64,000 nt of DNA from Perognathus longimembris pacificus (Eukaryota > Chordata > Mammalia > Rodentia > Heteromyidae). The stretch is from positions 37,624,021 to 37,688,020 of the forward strand of contig NC_063188.1 of assembly GCF_023159225.1 (NCBI RefSeq), written 5' to 3'. The notes under the pieces are model-generated. The model saw only the letters and a list, made by a program, of their open reading frames with translations. It had not been told where the DNA came from and searched no databases. The translations under genes and the position numbers were made by a program. Below, piece after piece: positions 1 to 12,608 of this stretch; position 1 is the stretch's first letter, and every line of letters starts with the position of its first letter.

Positions 1-269
1 GCACGGTTGTGACCCAGCAACCAGCAAGCTGTAGCACATAGATACAGAGATCTGCCACAGCACAGCTTGACAGTTCTTAACTAGTTCCAGGATCAGTGAG
101 TACCCCACGGGGGACAACCCCCTCCCCTACAGCAGACCAGCCCTGGAAGTGACCCACAAAGCTTGACCTGAACCCCTGCCCATGACCTGGACCCCTACCC
201 ATCGTGCCCAAGAAGGAAAACCACACTTGAAGGGAACAAAGGGGCCAGAACACTTCCCCATCCCTCCAT

Positions 270-620
270 CCCACCTGCTAATGCTCTTATGTGGGAACCC
301 TAGTGGCCTGGGCCACTGGTACCTGTCAGAAGCTATGAATTGTGCACATGCCCCACAGCCAGTGGAATGAGCCCTGCCCAGTGGGTTCTTCCAAGAGTTC
401 CCCATAGGTGGGAATACCAGCCACCTGGGCCACTGGTACCTGACTGAAACCACAAACTGTGCACATGGTCCGCGGATGGTGGGGCATGCTATGCTCACAG
501 GGCTCTGCCAAGACTTCCCCCTAGGCAGGAACCCCAGCCACCTGGGCCACATATTGCATGGGAGTCCCGCAACCGGTGGAGCGTGCCCCACCCACCAGGA
601 TCTGCCAAAAATGTGCCGTA
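270..620 (+). repeat. Tandem repeat in L1-A 5'UTR, about 117-bp period
   Basis: Three imperfect copies share the core CACCTGGGCCACTGG or a close variant, centred near 310, 430 and 545. The spacing is about 117 bp. The arrangement resembles the monomer promoter repeats of rodent L1s. On the minus strand the period is a multiple of three, so a repeated peptide pattern stays open over 127-591. I regard that reading frame as incidental. Confidence 0.6.
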
Positions 621-1248
621 TTGCTGGGATTCATAATGTGGGTAACAGCAGCCAGCAGGAGGAATGTTTCTCACCCGCCACAATCTGTCAAACAGCTAAG
701 CCTGCATGCCAGCCCCCGTCAGGAAGCGCAAATTATGGCAACATGCATCCCACAAAAAACACACCCCTGTTAGGAGGCACCGACCCCTGGAGGGAGCTAC
801 TGAAACTGCTGCCTTGTCTTGAAGTGTGACTTGTGTGGGTGCCCTGACAGCAAACAGAGCACACACGTCCATAAGAGGAGGCAGACCAAGCTGCAGACCA
901 AGTGCCAGCCACCCAGTGAACAACCTGGGGCTAAGGCACTAAAAAAATCAGTGCACTAATCAGAAGCATACCCCTTCTGAAGCCAACACCTACCCTGAAT
1001 GTAACCTGCTCAGTCCCAGTTGCAGATCACTGCAGATCAGACAGAGTTCCTTTCAGCTAGCCTAGAACCAAGGGTTAACACAGACACCAGCCGGCTGGGA
1101 ATTCCATTGCGTCAGCAGCCCAGTGTGAACCAGCCGAGGGCCAAGTGAAGGCTACCACCTGTCAGTCACCAACAGGCAGAGGTGGGACATGGGCCCCATG
1201 ACCCCTGTTCCCACATATGTAGATCACAACGAAAAATTGCAGGATTCA

Positions 1249-1460
1249 TGAACATCCAAGTCAGCACATCAATCCCAAAAGCCAGCAACAATCCAGGAAA
1301 GAACTGCAGTGAAGGAGAGAGGGAAGCCAAAAGAATAATTAAAGATATGATAACAGAACTGGCAAAAGAAATAAAAGAGATAAAAGAGGAGTTCCAAAAG
1401 CAATTTCAAGAGAATAAAGAAGAAATTTCAAGAGAATTTCAGGATTTCAAAAGTTTAGTT
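1249..1460 (+). pseudogene. L1-A ORF1 N-terminal remnant
   Basis: The reading frame starts at Met 1249 and encodes a Lys/Glu-rich coiled-coil-like segment (about residues 20-70) typical of the L1 ORF1 protein N-terminal half. It is cut off at 1460 by a SINE. After the SINE the sequence goes directly to ORF2, so the RNA-recognition and C-terminal domains of ORF1 are absent. Confidence 0.6.
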
Positions 1461-1672
1461 GGGGGTGGGGATATGGCCTAGTGGCAAGAGTGCTTACCTC
1501 GTATACATGAGGCCCTGGGTTCAATTCCCCAGCACCACATATACAGAAAATGGCCAGAAGGGGCACTGTGGCTCAAGTGGCAGAGTGCTAGCCTTGAGCA
1601 AAAAGAAGCCAGGGACAGTTCTCAGGCCCTGAGTCCAAGCCCCAGGACTGGCAAAAAAAAAATAAAAATAGT
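1461..1672 (+). mobile_element. ID-like composite SINE
   Basis: The left half is ID/tRNA-like: the A box region is GGCCTAGTGGCAAGAGTGC and the B box is GGTTCAATTCC. The right half begins GTGGCTCAAGTGGCAGAGTG and ends in an A-rich tail. It lies inside L1-A, so it is younger than that element. Confidence 0.9.
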
Positions 1673-1752
1673 AATCACAGGTAAAAGAAGCAAAAAACAA
1701 AACAAAACAAAAAACCAAACAAGCAAAAAAAACAAAACAGGAAAGCAAGAAA

Positions 1753-4593
1753 ATGACAGAAAACAAAGCAAACCTCTCTATAATAACCATAAACACTAAT
1801 GGACCCAATTCTCCAATCAAAAGAAAAATAACTGCAGTCAATCAGAAAACAAGATACATCCATTTGTTGTCTCCAAGAGACCCATCTCCCAGCCAAAGAA
1901 AGACAAAAACAAATTGTGAGTAAAGGGATGGAAAAAGATCTTCCATGTAAATGCACCCAGCAATAAGGCAGGGGTTGCCATTTTGATTTTTGACAAAATA
2001 GACTTCTCATTAAAATCAGTTCAAAAAGACAAAGAGGGTTATTACTATTAATACAGGGAAAAATCCAAGGAGACAATATCACAGCCATCTATACTCTCCA
2101 AATAATGGAGCATCTAAATACATCAAACAAACACTCTCAGACTTACAGAACAAGATAGACCCAAGTACAATAGTAGTGGGAGACTTTAACACTCTACTCT
2201 CACCAAAGGAGGTCAACCGTAGGACAAGCAAAGAAATCCTGGACCTAAATGATACAATATCCCAAATGGAACTAACATAATATCTGTATATACAGAGTTT
2301 TCCACTCCCAAACGACCCAATAAATATTCTTCTCAGCAGCCCATGGAACATTCTCCAAAATAGATCACATCATACTTCACACAAAGAACCAAATACAAGA
2401 GGACTGACATAATCCCTTGTATTTTATCGGACTACAGTGGAATCAAACTAGTTCTTAGCAAAGCATACAGCAGAAATTACTCAAATACATGGAGGCCGAA
2501 CAGCACACTACAGAATAACACCTGTGTTACAGAACAAACAAAAGAAGAAATTAGAGAGTTCCTACAATTAAATGGAAATGAAAATACAGAAGTTAATGAG
2601 ATAGAAAATTCAAAAACTACACATAAAATTAATGAAACAAAAAACTCGTTTTTTTTTTTTTGAGAAAATTTAATAAAATCGTCAGACCTCTTGCAAGATT
2701 AACAAAAAAAGAAGGGGGATCAGGGATACCACAGGACAAATTACAACAAATATCCATGACATCAAAATGACCATAAGGAACTATTTTCAGAACTTCCACT
2801 CATAAAGAAGGAAAACCTAGTAGAAATAGATGAATTTCTAGAGAAATATAAATTTCCCAAATGGAACCAAGAAGATATAAATCAACTAAATGAGCCAATA
2901 ACATACTAAGTGATATAGGAAGCAATCAAAAGTCTTCCAATAAGGAAAAGCCCAGGCCCAGATGGTTTCACTATGGAATTCCACAAGACTTTTAAAGAGG
3001 AACTAATACACATACTCTTCAAGCTCTTCTGTGAAACAGAAGCAGAGGGAGCAATTCCAACTCATTCTATGAAGCTAATATCATACGCATCCCCAAACCA
3101 GGCAAGGATCTAACAAAGAAAGAGAATTATAGACTAATCTTTCTGATAAACACAGATACAAAGCTCCTCAATAAAATATTAGCCAACAGAATCCAGAAAC
3201 AATTTTTTTTAAATAATACATTATGACCAAGTAGCCTTCATTCCACAGAGGCAAGGCTGGTTTAACATAAATAAATCAATAAATGTAATTCACCACATTA
3301 ACAGAGCCAAGGTCAAGAACCACATGGTTATTTCGGTTGACTCTGAAAGCCTTCAACAGAATATAGTACCCATTCATGTTAAAAGCTCTGGAGAAAATAG
3401 GAATAGAAGGAACATTCCTTAAAACAATAAAAGCCAGTTATGACAGACCAACAGCTAAAATCAGGAAAAAGACAAGGATGCTCACTCTCTCCACAGCTCT
3501 TCAACATAGTTCTGGAATTCGTAGCCAGAGCAATAAGGCAAGAAAAAGGACATTAAAGGGATCCACATAGGGAAAGAAGGAATTAAACTATCCCTATTTG
3601 CAGATAACATGATCTTATACCTGAATGAACCCCAGAACTCTACTCCCAAACTCCTAGAACTAATAAACCACTTCGGCAAAGTATGAGGATTCAAAATTAA
3701 CCCACAAAAATCAGTAGCCCTACTGTACTCAATGTGTAAACAGAAAGGGAAATCATGAAAACGACCCCATTTGCAATAACCTCAAAAAGAATAAAATACC
3801 TAGGAATTAACATAACCAAAGATGTAAAGGATCAATTTGGTAAAAACTATAAAAATCTAAAGAGGACACCAGGAGATGGAAAGATGTTCCATGCTCATGG
3901 ATAGGTAGAATCAATATTGTGAAAATGGCCATAATGACAAAAATGATATACAAATTCAGCAAAATCTCCATCAAAATCCCAATTACATCCTTTACTGAAA
4001 TAGAGAAAACAACCCAAAATTTATATGGAACAACAAGAGAGCTAGAATAGCCAAAGCAACTCTAGGCAAAAGAAGCAGTGCAGGAGGTATCACAATGCTA
4101 GACTTCAAGCTCTATTACAGAGTCATAATAACAAAAACAACTTGGTACTGGCACAAAAACAGATCAGAAGATCAATGGAATAGGGTCGAAGACCCCAAAA
4201 TAAAGCCACATACCTAGAGTCAGCTGATATTTTACAAAGGAGCCAAGGGGTGGGTGGGGGGAGAAGGGTGAGCTGGAAAATTAAAAAAAAAAAGCCAAAG
4301 TAGCCAAAGGCATACAATGGAAAAAACAGCCTCTTCAACTATTGGTGCTGGGAAAACTGGGCAGTTACACATAGAAAACTCAATGTAGACTCTAGCCTAT
4401 CACCATGCACTCATATCAGCTCAAAATGGATTAAAGACCTCAACATCAGACATGAAACTCTGAACATACTGCAGGACAGGGTAGGAGAGACACTAGAGCT
4501 CATAGGCACAGGCACAAACTTTGTGAACAGAGTCTTAGGGGCACAACAGATTGGAGAGAGACTCGACAAATGGGACTACATTAAAATAAAAAG
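1753..4593 (+). pseudogene. L1-A ORF2 remnant, 5' part
   Basis: This was the endonuclease/reverse transcriptase ORF of L1. The start region (Met 1753) reads as the conserved N-terminus of L1 ORF2. An endonuclease block lies over 1860-2460 and RT blocks over 2930-3720, including SPGPDGF near 2953. Stops and indels occur throughout, so it encodes nothing functional. It is cut at 4593 and continues at 12609. Confidence 0.8.
4582..4593. repeat. Target-site duplication of L1-B, left copy
   Basis: The 12-bp sequence TAAAATAAAAAG occurs here and again at 12597-12608, exactly flanking L1-B. It marks target-primed insertion of L1-B into the ORF2 of L1-A. Confidence 0.85.
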
Positions 4594-6583
4594 ATAGGGA
4601 ACTTCTGGGAAGACAGTGGAGGAGCAGCAGAGCCCTAGCTGAGCTCCCTCTGACATCCCAGTTTTCTCACCCCATAGAAACTTTTACTCCTAGAAAGACA
4701 GCCAGAGTAAGTTCTAACAGTACAGGGATTCTGGCCAGGAAGGAAAAATCAACTTTGCTCGTCTGCAAACACAGATTTGAGCTCTGGGCCGTATCCCACC
4801 ACCGCCAGTGCCAGTGCCGGGACAGTGCACGTCACAGCAACCCGCGCATGCGGCTAAAGCACACAGCATAGACCAGGGAGAAATCCTCCAGACGGCGGCT
4901 GAGCACGGATGGGCTGAAATCGCAGAGAAAGCGTGAGTACCCCACGAAAGATATTCTCACTCGCGCCCACAGAGCAGCTTCTGGAAGGTAGCCCTTACCC
5001 CACCGCCAGAGCAAAGTGCCATCTTTGACACTGGCATAGGGTCAGACCAGACTGGAACTAAAGCGGGCCTGGGGAAAGCGAGGACAAAGGAGCCATCTTT
5101 GAAAAGGGCAAGAGGGACCGACCAGTGAGAGCCAGCTCTGCCCAGGAGAACGCCGCCCCCGCCCAGGCGGGAGGCTCATCCTGGGCCACGGCTTAGCCAG
5201 AGGTGACCCGCCCTGCCCACCGGAATTTCTAAATTTAAAGCGAAAGCGGCGAGCAGCTACCGGTGGCACGGAAACACCAGATGGGGGAACAAACAGTTCC
5301 TGAGACAGATAAACGGTCGCGTCACAGAGGAAGCCCAATTCCCAGCCCGAAACGGAGCTGAATTCCATAGCCAGCTCTGCCAGGTGGCCGCCCCACCCAG
5401 GAGGGAGGAACCTCCCCCAGCCAAGCAACTCTCAGCCGGGCAAACCAGGCCAGAGGCGCCCCGCCCTGCTGAGTCCACAGCCTATTCAAAGCCAGGCATT
5501 AAAGGCCGCGGCCCCACAGCAGACAGAGGAGCCATGGTTCCCGAGACTGCTCAAGTCCCCATCTACAGAGGATGCCCAAGGCCTACCTGCAAGCTGTGCG
5601 AACCACAGAGACCCAGGATTGTACCAACAGGGGAGAAGGATCAGAACAGATCCACCCCCTGCAAACTGAAAGCAAGACAAACCAGCCTATCAGGAAAATA
5701 GACTGCAGACCATTGCAAGGAAACCAGAGACTGGGGAAAGACCACCCAAACAAGGAGGACTCCATCTTTTTTTTCTTTTCAAACATTTTCCAAACTTTTT
5801 AAAAATTTTTTTTATTTTTTTCACTTCTGAAACGTTGTTGGTTTTATTGTTTTCCATTTTTACCTGTTTGTTTTATCAAGTGTTTTTTGTTCTTTTTTTT
5901 TTTGGTTGTTCGTTTTTCTGTTTTTTTTCCTTTTAATTTTTTTTAATTTTTTAAAAATAATTTTTCTCTGTTTTGTGCATCTGTCTTCCAGTATTTGTTC
6001 TTTATTTCTCTCTTTGCATTCTCTTTCTTTAAAAATTACTTTCCTATGAATAACACCTCCACTCTTTTCTGCTAACTCTCCATTGTCTATCATTTTAACC
6101 TTGTTCTTTCTACTGATTCTACTCCTCTCCACATTTCCACGTCACTGAAACTAAACCAAAATCATCACCCCCCCCCCAATACATTTTACTCTATTCTCTT
6201 TACTACCTCTAAATTTCCGTTCTGACTTACTGCCAGGACCTCCAGGTTCCATTGCTTATTGGATAGAGGGTATCCCTGCTTAATCCGAGTGAATCAAAGG
6301 GGTTCACAGAGAAAGCCAGTCCAAAAAGAACTTAATATAAGAACAAGAATTGCTCATAGGGTTGTAACAGCAAATAAGTAACTACTGAATACAGGGCCCA
6401 GGATTGGTTGTTATATTGAAATTGCATTCTTTAGGAACACCAAATCTAATTTTATAGACAGGTATACAAGGTATCTGTATATAATTGTGAACTTATAAGA
6501 TTTACACAACAGTGCATGCAAAGGGCTGCTTTGGGTCTTAAACGGTGCTCACCGGTGCTTGTAGATTGGCATTCCCAATCCAA
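4594..6583 (+). promoter_or_regulatory. L1-B 5'UTR and internal promoter region
   Basis: The region starts GGGAACTTCTGGGAAGAC. Positions 4620-5560 are CpG-containing and GC-rich, as expected for an L1 internal RNA polymerase II promoter. A similar block of about 100 bp recurs with a period near 242 bp (GCCAGCTCTGCC at about 5128 and 5371). Positions 5765-6130 are T-rich, followed by mixed sequence up to the ORF1 start. Confidence 0.7.
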
Positions 6584-8175
6584 ATGGGCAGAAGAAGCAC
6601 AAGAAAGATGGCAAACAATGGAGTCCTTTCTCCCATTCAAAACAAGCAGGAAACAGAGCAGTCAATCAAAGACATAGAAGACAACCCTCAAAATGCTCTA
6701 CAATGTCTACTGATAGCATCACAAGAGCCCAATAGCTATACCCTCATGAACACATAAGATGATGCTAAGTGAAATGAACTTCATGTTATGGAAACGATTG
6801 TTATATCACAGTTGTAACTACTTTCAACGTTCCATCTGTATCTGTAGCTTCTATTATTGATGATGTTCTTGTATCACCTTCCTATGGCTGTACCTACACT
6901 ATCTCTGTAATCTTATCTGAGTATATTGGAAACCATGTATACTGGTATTAGAAGTAGGAAATTGAAAGGGAATACCAAAATTGAGAGACAGGGTAAAAAT
7001 AGACAAACAACTACAAAAGCAATACTTGCAAAACTGTTTGGTGTAAGTGAACTGAACACCTCAGGGGGGGAAAGGGAAAGAAGGAGGAGGGGGGGGTATG
7101 AGGGACAAGGTAACAAACAGTACAAGAAATGTATCCAATGCCTAACATATGAAACTGTAACCTCTCTGTACATCAGTTTGATAATAAAAATTTGAAAAAA
7201 ATAAGTCTACTGATAAACATGTTAAATGAAAAGTTTGAATCAATACAGCAATCCCTCCATAAAGTAATAGATGATTTCATGGCCTCAACAAATATAAAGA
7301 TAAATGAAATTCAAGAGTCAAATGAAAAGAAAGCTATCCAGGTAAAAGATTTGAGAGACAGCACTCAAAACCAAATTAATGAAGGAAAGAAGTCCATGCA
7401 AGACCTAAGAGATGACATAGAAATCATCAGGAAAGACCAGTCAGAAGGAAAAGATATTCAAAATCAAGCAGCTATCCTACAGTCCTGACTAACTGAAGCA
7501 GAGGATCGAATCTCAGGAGCTGAAGATTCCCTAGAATCTATGGAGAAAGATCAAAAATCAATACAAATCCAGTCCAATCAACAAAACAGATCACTACAGG
7601 AGATTCAAGACACGATTAGGAAGCCCAATTTAAGGATAATAGGTATTGAGGAAAACTTGGAGAAAGAAGTTAATGGGATAGGCAACCTATTTAACAGAAT
7701 ATTAGCTGAGAACTTCCCAAATATCCAGAAGGATAGGCCTATACAGATACAAGAAGCATTTAGAACCCCAAACCGACCAGACCAGAATAGGACATCCCAC
7801 CGACACATTGTGATCAAAACAGGATCAGTAGAGTACAAGGAAAGAATCCTTAAAGCTGTTAGGGAGAAGAAAACAATCACATATAAAGGAAAAGCAATCA
7901 GAAGTACCCCAGACTTCTCAGCAGAGAACATGAAAGAAAGGAGAGCCTGGAATGAGGTATACCAAACACTAAATAAAAATAACTACGAACCAAGAATACT
8001 GTACCCAGCCAAACTCTCATAAATAACCAAAGGTCAAATAAAAGTCTTCCACAGTAAGAAAAAACTGAAACAATATATCTCCACCAAACCAGCTTTACAG
8101 AAAATCCTCAAAAATGTACTATACAGGGAAAATAATCAAGATCCCAATACAGACAGAGAAATGAACCCTAATTAG
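6584..8175 (+). pseudogene. L1-B ORF1 (nucleic-acid-binding protein), broken
   Basis: ORF1p is the trimeric RNA-binding chaperone of the L1 ribonucleoprotein. The start at 6584 reads MGRRSTRK, matching the basic N-terminus of mammalian ORF1p. The coding sequence is interrupted at 6716-7204 by another L1 3' end. It then continues through the coiled coil (7216-7550), the RRM-like domain (RPNLRIIGIEE-like block near 7620-7680) and the C-terminal domain (RILYPAKLS near 7996-8022). A TGA at 7486-7488 and a TAA at 8020-8022 break the frame; the family stop is probably the TAG at 8173-8175. The reading frame is the same before and after the nested insertion, as expected when a target duplication restores it. 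Confidence 0.85.
6716..7204 (+). mobile_element. 5'-truncated L1 3' end nested in L1-B ORF1
   Basis: This 489-bp piece is nearly the same sequence as the 3'UTR of L1-B at 12104-12590. It includes the G-rich purine tract (7062-7098) and the AATAAAAATTTG-type end. The 11-bp sequence GTCTACTGATA flanks it at 6705-6715 and 7205-7215. It is a severely truncated L1 insertion that arrived after L1-B. Confidence 0.9.
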
Positions 8176-8227
8176 TAAACATCAGATCAAGAAATGGGAA
8201 GACACAGCTTTTAACAAGATAGTAATA

Positions 8228-11200
8228 ATGAAAGGAACAAACGATCATCTCTCAATCCTAACTCTCAACATTAATGGACTTAATTCTCCAATCAAACGAC
8301 ATAGGCTCATAAATTGGATCAAAAATCAAGATCCATTTTCTACTGCCTCCAAGAGACACATCTATCCAGCAAAAGTAAACATCTTCTAAAAGTGAAAGGC
8401 TGGAATCAAATCTATCAAGCAAATGAACCCGATAAGCAGGCTGGAGTTGCAATCCTAGTATCAGACAAAATTGACTTCAAATTAAAAAAGGTAAGAAGAG
8501 ACAAAGAAGATTACTACATACTAGTAAAGGGATCTCTCCAACAGGATATAACCATTCTAAATATCTACATACCAAATGCAGGAGCACCCAACTTCATCAA
8601 ACAAACACTTCTGACTCTAAAAACACTCATAGACGCAAACACATTGATAGTTGGGGACTTTAACACTCCACTATCACCTCTGGACAGATCAACACGCCAA
8701 AAACTGAACAAAGAAATCACAGAACTAAATAATTGCATAGACCAACTAGACTTAACCGACATCTACAGAATATTCCACCAGGCAACAATAGAATACACAT
8801 TCTTCTCCGCAGCACATGGAACATTCAACAAAATAGATCACACCTCTTGGCACAAAGAAAATCTGTACAAATTCAGAAGTATCAAAACCATTCCCTGCAT
8901 TCTCTCAGACTACAACGGAATAAAATTAGAGCTCAACTCAAACAGCCACCACAGAAAATGCTACAATTCATGGAGACTAAACAACACACTGCTGAACCAT
9001 CAGTGGGTCATTGAAGAAATTAAAACGGAAATCCAAATGTTTATGGAATTCAACCAATATGAGGACACAAAGTACCAGCTCCTTTGGGACACAGCAAAGG
9101 AAGTACTCAGAGGAAAATGTGTATCTCTCTGAGTGCATACACCAACAAACTGGAGAAACAGCAACTCAATAATTTAAGGAAGCACCTTAATTTCCTTGAA
9201 AGAGAACAACAATCCAAACCCCAAGTCAATAGACGGAAGCAAATAATTAAAATCAAATCAGAAGTAAATCAATTAGAGACAAAAAAAAAACCATCGAAAG
9301 AATCAACAAAACAAAGAGTTGGTTCTTTGAAAAAAATCAACAAGATAGACAGAACCCTGGCAAACCTGACCAAAAAACAAAGGCAGCACACTCAAATAAA
9401 CAAGATAAGAGATAAAACAGGTAACATCACCACAGAAATAACCGAAATTCAGAAAATAATAAGGGACTATTTTGCAAACCTTTATGCCAACAAATTCGAG
9501 AACTTGGAAGAAATGGATGATTTCCTAGAAAAAATTCATATCCCCAAACTCAACCATGAAGATTTAAACCTTCTAAACAGACCCATATCCAGTATTGAAA
9601 TAGAAACGGCAATAAATGATCTCCCATCCAAGAAAAGCCCAGGTCCAGATGGATTCACTGCAGAATTCTACAAGGCCTTCAAAACAGAACTCACACCAAT
9701 ATTTCTCAAACTCTTCAATGAAATTGAAAGAGAACGTTCACTACCAGACTCATTCTATGAAGCCAGTATAACCCTCATCCCAAAACAAGGCAGGGACTCA
9801 TCATGGAAAGAGGACTATAGACCGATTTCCCTGATGAATATAGACGCAAAAATTTTCAATAAAATTCTGGCCAATCGACTTCAACAGGTCATCAAAAATA
9901 ATCATACAGCACAATCATACTGGATTCATCCCAGGGATGCAAAGTTGGTTTAATATACGCAAGTCAATTAATGTAATCCACCACATCAACTGGAGTAAGG
10001 TAAAGAACCACATGGTTTTATCTCTGGATGCGGAAAAAGCGTTCGATAAAATCTAGCACCCATTTATGCTAAAAGCCCTGGAAAAACTGGGATTCCAGGG
10101 AACATTCCTGAATATAATCAAGGCAGTTTATGACAAACCAACAGCAAGCATAACTCTAAATGGTGAAAAATTAAAGCCATTCCCTTTAAAATCAGGAACA
10201 AGGCAGGGATGTCCACTCTCTCCCCTGCTCTTCAACATAGTAGTAGAATTCCTAGCCAGAGCAATTACGCAAGAAGAAAATTTTAGGGGATCCAAATAGG
10301 AAAAAATGAAGTTAAACTTTATCTCTTCACAGATGACATGATCCTATACCTAAAAAACCCCATAGACTCTACCCCCAAGCTACTAGAGCTGATCCAAAAC
10401 TTAGGCAAAGTAGTAGGATATAAAATAAACCCTCAAAAATCAAAGGCCTTTCTCTGTGCTAACGACCCGAAGACCGAGGTTGAAATCAGGAAAGCAACTC
10501 CTTTTGCAATAGCCCCAAAAAACATAATATTCCTAGGAATAACCTAAACCAAAGAAGTGAAAGACCTCTTTGATGAGAACTTTAACAGCTTGAAAAACGA
10601 AATTAAGTCAGAACTAAGGAAATGGAAAAACCTCCTATGCTCCTGGATTGAGAGGATTAATATAATCAAAATGGCAATATTGCCAAAGGCTATCTACAAA
10701 TTCAATGCAATACCCATTAATATCCCAAAACCATTTTTTAATGAAATAGAGGAAGCAATCCAGAAATTCATATGGAACAATAAAAGACCTAGAATAGCAA
10801 AAACAATCCTAAGCAGAAAGAACAGTGCTGGAGGAATTACAATACCCAACTTCAAGCTGTATTACAAAGCTATAGTAATAAAAACAGCTTGGTATTGGCA
10901 CCGGAACAGGCCTGAAGACCAATGGAACAGAATTGAAGACCCAGAAATGAACCCACAGAACTACGCCCACTTAATCTTTGATAAAGGAGCTAAAACAATA
11001 GTTTGGAAGAAAGATAGCCTCTTTAACAAATGGTGCTGGCAAAACTGTTTCAACACATGCAACAAACTAAAACTAGATCCTTATATATCACCCTGCACCA
11101 AAATCAATTCCAAATGGATTAAAGACCTCGAAATCAAAACAGACACCCTGAAAACACTAAAGGAAGGAGTAGGAGAAACACTTGGGCTCCTTGGCGCAGG

Positions 11201-12073
11201 ACGGAACTTCCTTAACAAAGACCCAGAAAGGCTACAAATCAAAGAAAGGTTGGACAAATGGGACTGCATCAAACTGCAGAGCTTCTGCACGGCAAAGGAC
11301 ATAGCTCGCAAGATAAACAGAAAGCCCACAGACTGGGAGAAGATCTTTACCGGCCATTCAACAGACAAAGGCCTCATATCTAAAATATATGCAGAACTGA
11401 AAAAATTACCTTCCTCCAAAACAAAACCACAAAGAACCAATAGCCCCCTCAACAAGTGGGCTAAAGACTTACAAAGAGACTTCTCTGATGAGGAAATAAG
11501 AATGGCCAAGAAACATATGAAAAAGTGCTCTACATCACTGGCCATAAAAGAAATGCAAATCAAAACAACATTGAGATTCCATCTCACCCCAGTAAGAATG
11601 TCCTATATCAAGAAAACTAACAATAACAATTGTTGGAGGGGATGTGGCCAAATAGGAACCCTACTCCGTTGTTGGTGGGAATGTAAACTGGTTCAGCCAC
11701 TCTGGCAAGCAGTATGGAGACTCCTCAGAAGTCTAAATATAGAACTCCCATATGGCCCAGCAACCCCACTTTTGGGTATCTATCCAAAAAACCACAAACA
11801 AAATCACAGTAAAGCCACCAGCACAACAATGTGTTCATCGCAGTGCAATTTGTCATAGCTAGAATCTGGAACCAACCCAGATGCCCCTCAGTAGACGAAT
11901 GGATCAGGAAAATGTGGTACATATACACAATGGAATTTTATGCCTCTATCAGAAAGAATGACATTGCCCCATTTGTAAGGAAATGGAAGGACTTGGAAAA
12001 AATTTTACTAAGTGAAGTGAGCCAGACCCAAAGAAACATGGACTCTATGGTCTTCTTTATTGGGAATAATTAG
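8228..12073 (+). pseudogene. L1-B ORF2 (endonuclease and reverse transcriptase), broken
   Basis: ORF2p nicks target DNA and copies L1 RNA. The start at 8228 reads MKGTNDHLSILTLNINGLNS, the conserved ORF2 N-terminus. The order is endonuclease (8228 to about 8930), linker, RT (about 9560-10550), then thumb and Cys-rich C-terminus, ending at TAG 12071-12073. Open pieces are 8314-9132, 9084-9953, 10066-10299, 10338-10547, 10557-11858 and 11831-12073, in shifting frames. RT motifs remain ([19 protein letters not shown]), but the FADD catalytic box reads FTDD. At least six breaks make it inactive. Confidence 0.9.
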
Positions 12074-12596
12074 CACAGGTTTAGGCAAGTCACAGCAGAG
12101 GATCACAAGAGCCCAATAGCTATACCCTTATGATCACATAAGATGATGCTAAGTGAAATGAACTGCATGTTATGGAAACGATTGTTATATCACAGTTGTA
12201 ACTACTTTCAACGTCCCATGTGTATCTGTAGCTTCTACTATTGATGATGTTCTTGTATCACCTTCCTGTGGTTTTATCTACACTATCTCTGTAATCTTAT
12301 CTGAGTATATTGGAAACCATCTATACTGGTATCAGAACTAGGAAACTGAAAGGGAATACCAAAATCGAGAGACACAGGGTAAAAAAATGACAAACAACTA
12401 CAAAAGTAATATTTGTAAAACTGTTTGGTGTAAGTGAACTGAATACCTCATGGGGGGAAAGGAAACGGGGAGGAGGGAGGAGGGGAATGAGGGACAAGGT
12501 AACAAACAGTACAAGAAATGTATCCAATGCCTAACGTATGAAACTGTAACCTCTCTGTACATCAGTTTGATAATAAAAAATTGAAAAATAAAAAAA
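12074..12596 (+). other. L1-B 3'UTR and tail
   Basis: The 3'UTR follows the ORF2 stop. It contains a G-rich purine tract at about 12449-12490 and ends TTGATAATAAAAAATTG plus A-rich sequence. The same 3'UTR occurs at 6716-7204 and, inverted, at 43079-43250. Confidence 0.8.
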
Positions 12597-12608
12597 TAAA
12601 ATAAAAAG
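12597..12608. repeat. Target-site duplication of L1-B, right copy
   Basis: Perfect 12-bp match to 4582-4593. Confidence 0.85.

Larger units (their letters stand above)
1..4593 (+). mobile_element. Old L1 (L1-A), 5' segment
   Basis: This is a decayed LINE-1 in plus orientation that runs in from before the window. Positions 1 to about 1230 look like 5'UTR: they share the GTGAGTACCCCACG stretch with the 5'UTR of L1-B and hold tandem repeats. An ORF1 fragment follows, then ORF2 from about 1753 to 4593 with many stops and frameshifts. Endonuclease and reverse transcriptase (RT) blocks can still be read, for example SPGPDGF near 2953. The element is cut at 4593 by L1-B and resumes at 12609 in the same ORF2 region. 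Most of ORF1 is missing. Confidence 0.8.
4594..12596 (+). mobile_element. Nearly full-length L1 (L1-B) inserted in L1-A
   Basis: The element has a GC-rich 5'UTR, ORF1, ORF2, a 3'UTR with a G-rich purine tract and an A-rich tail. It lies between 12-bp target duplications. It is about 8.0 kb long including a nested 489-bp L1 3' end. ORF1 and ORF2 both carry stops and frameshifts but align over their whole length, so it is much younger than L1-A yet already dead. Confidence 0.9.

Noticed and set aside
5042..5428. Antisense 128-codon frame in the L1-B 5'UTR
   Set aside because: GC-rich sequence with few stops makes such frames common; no start context or homology supports it.
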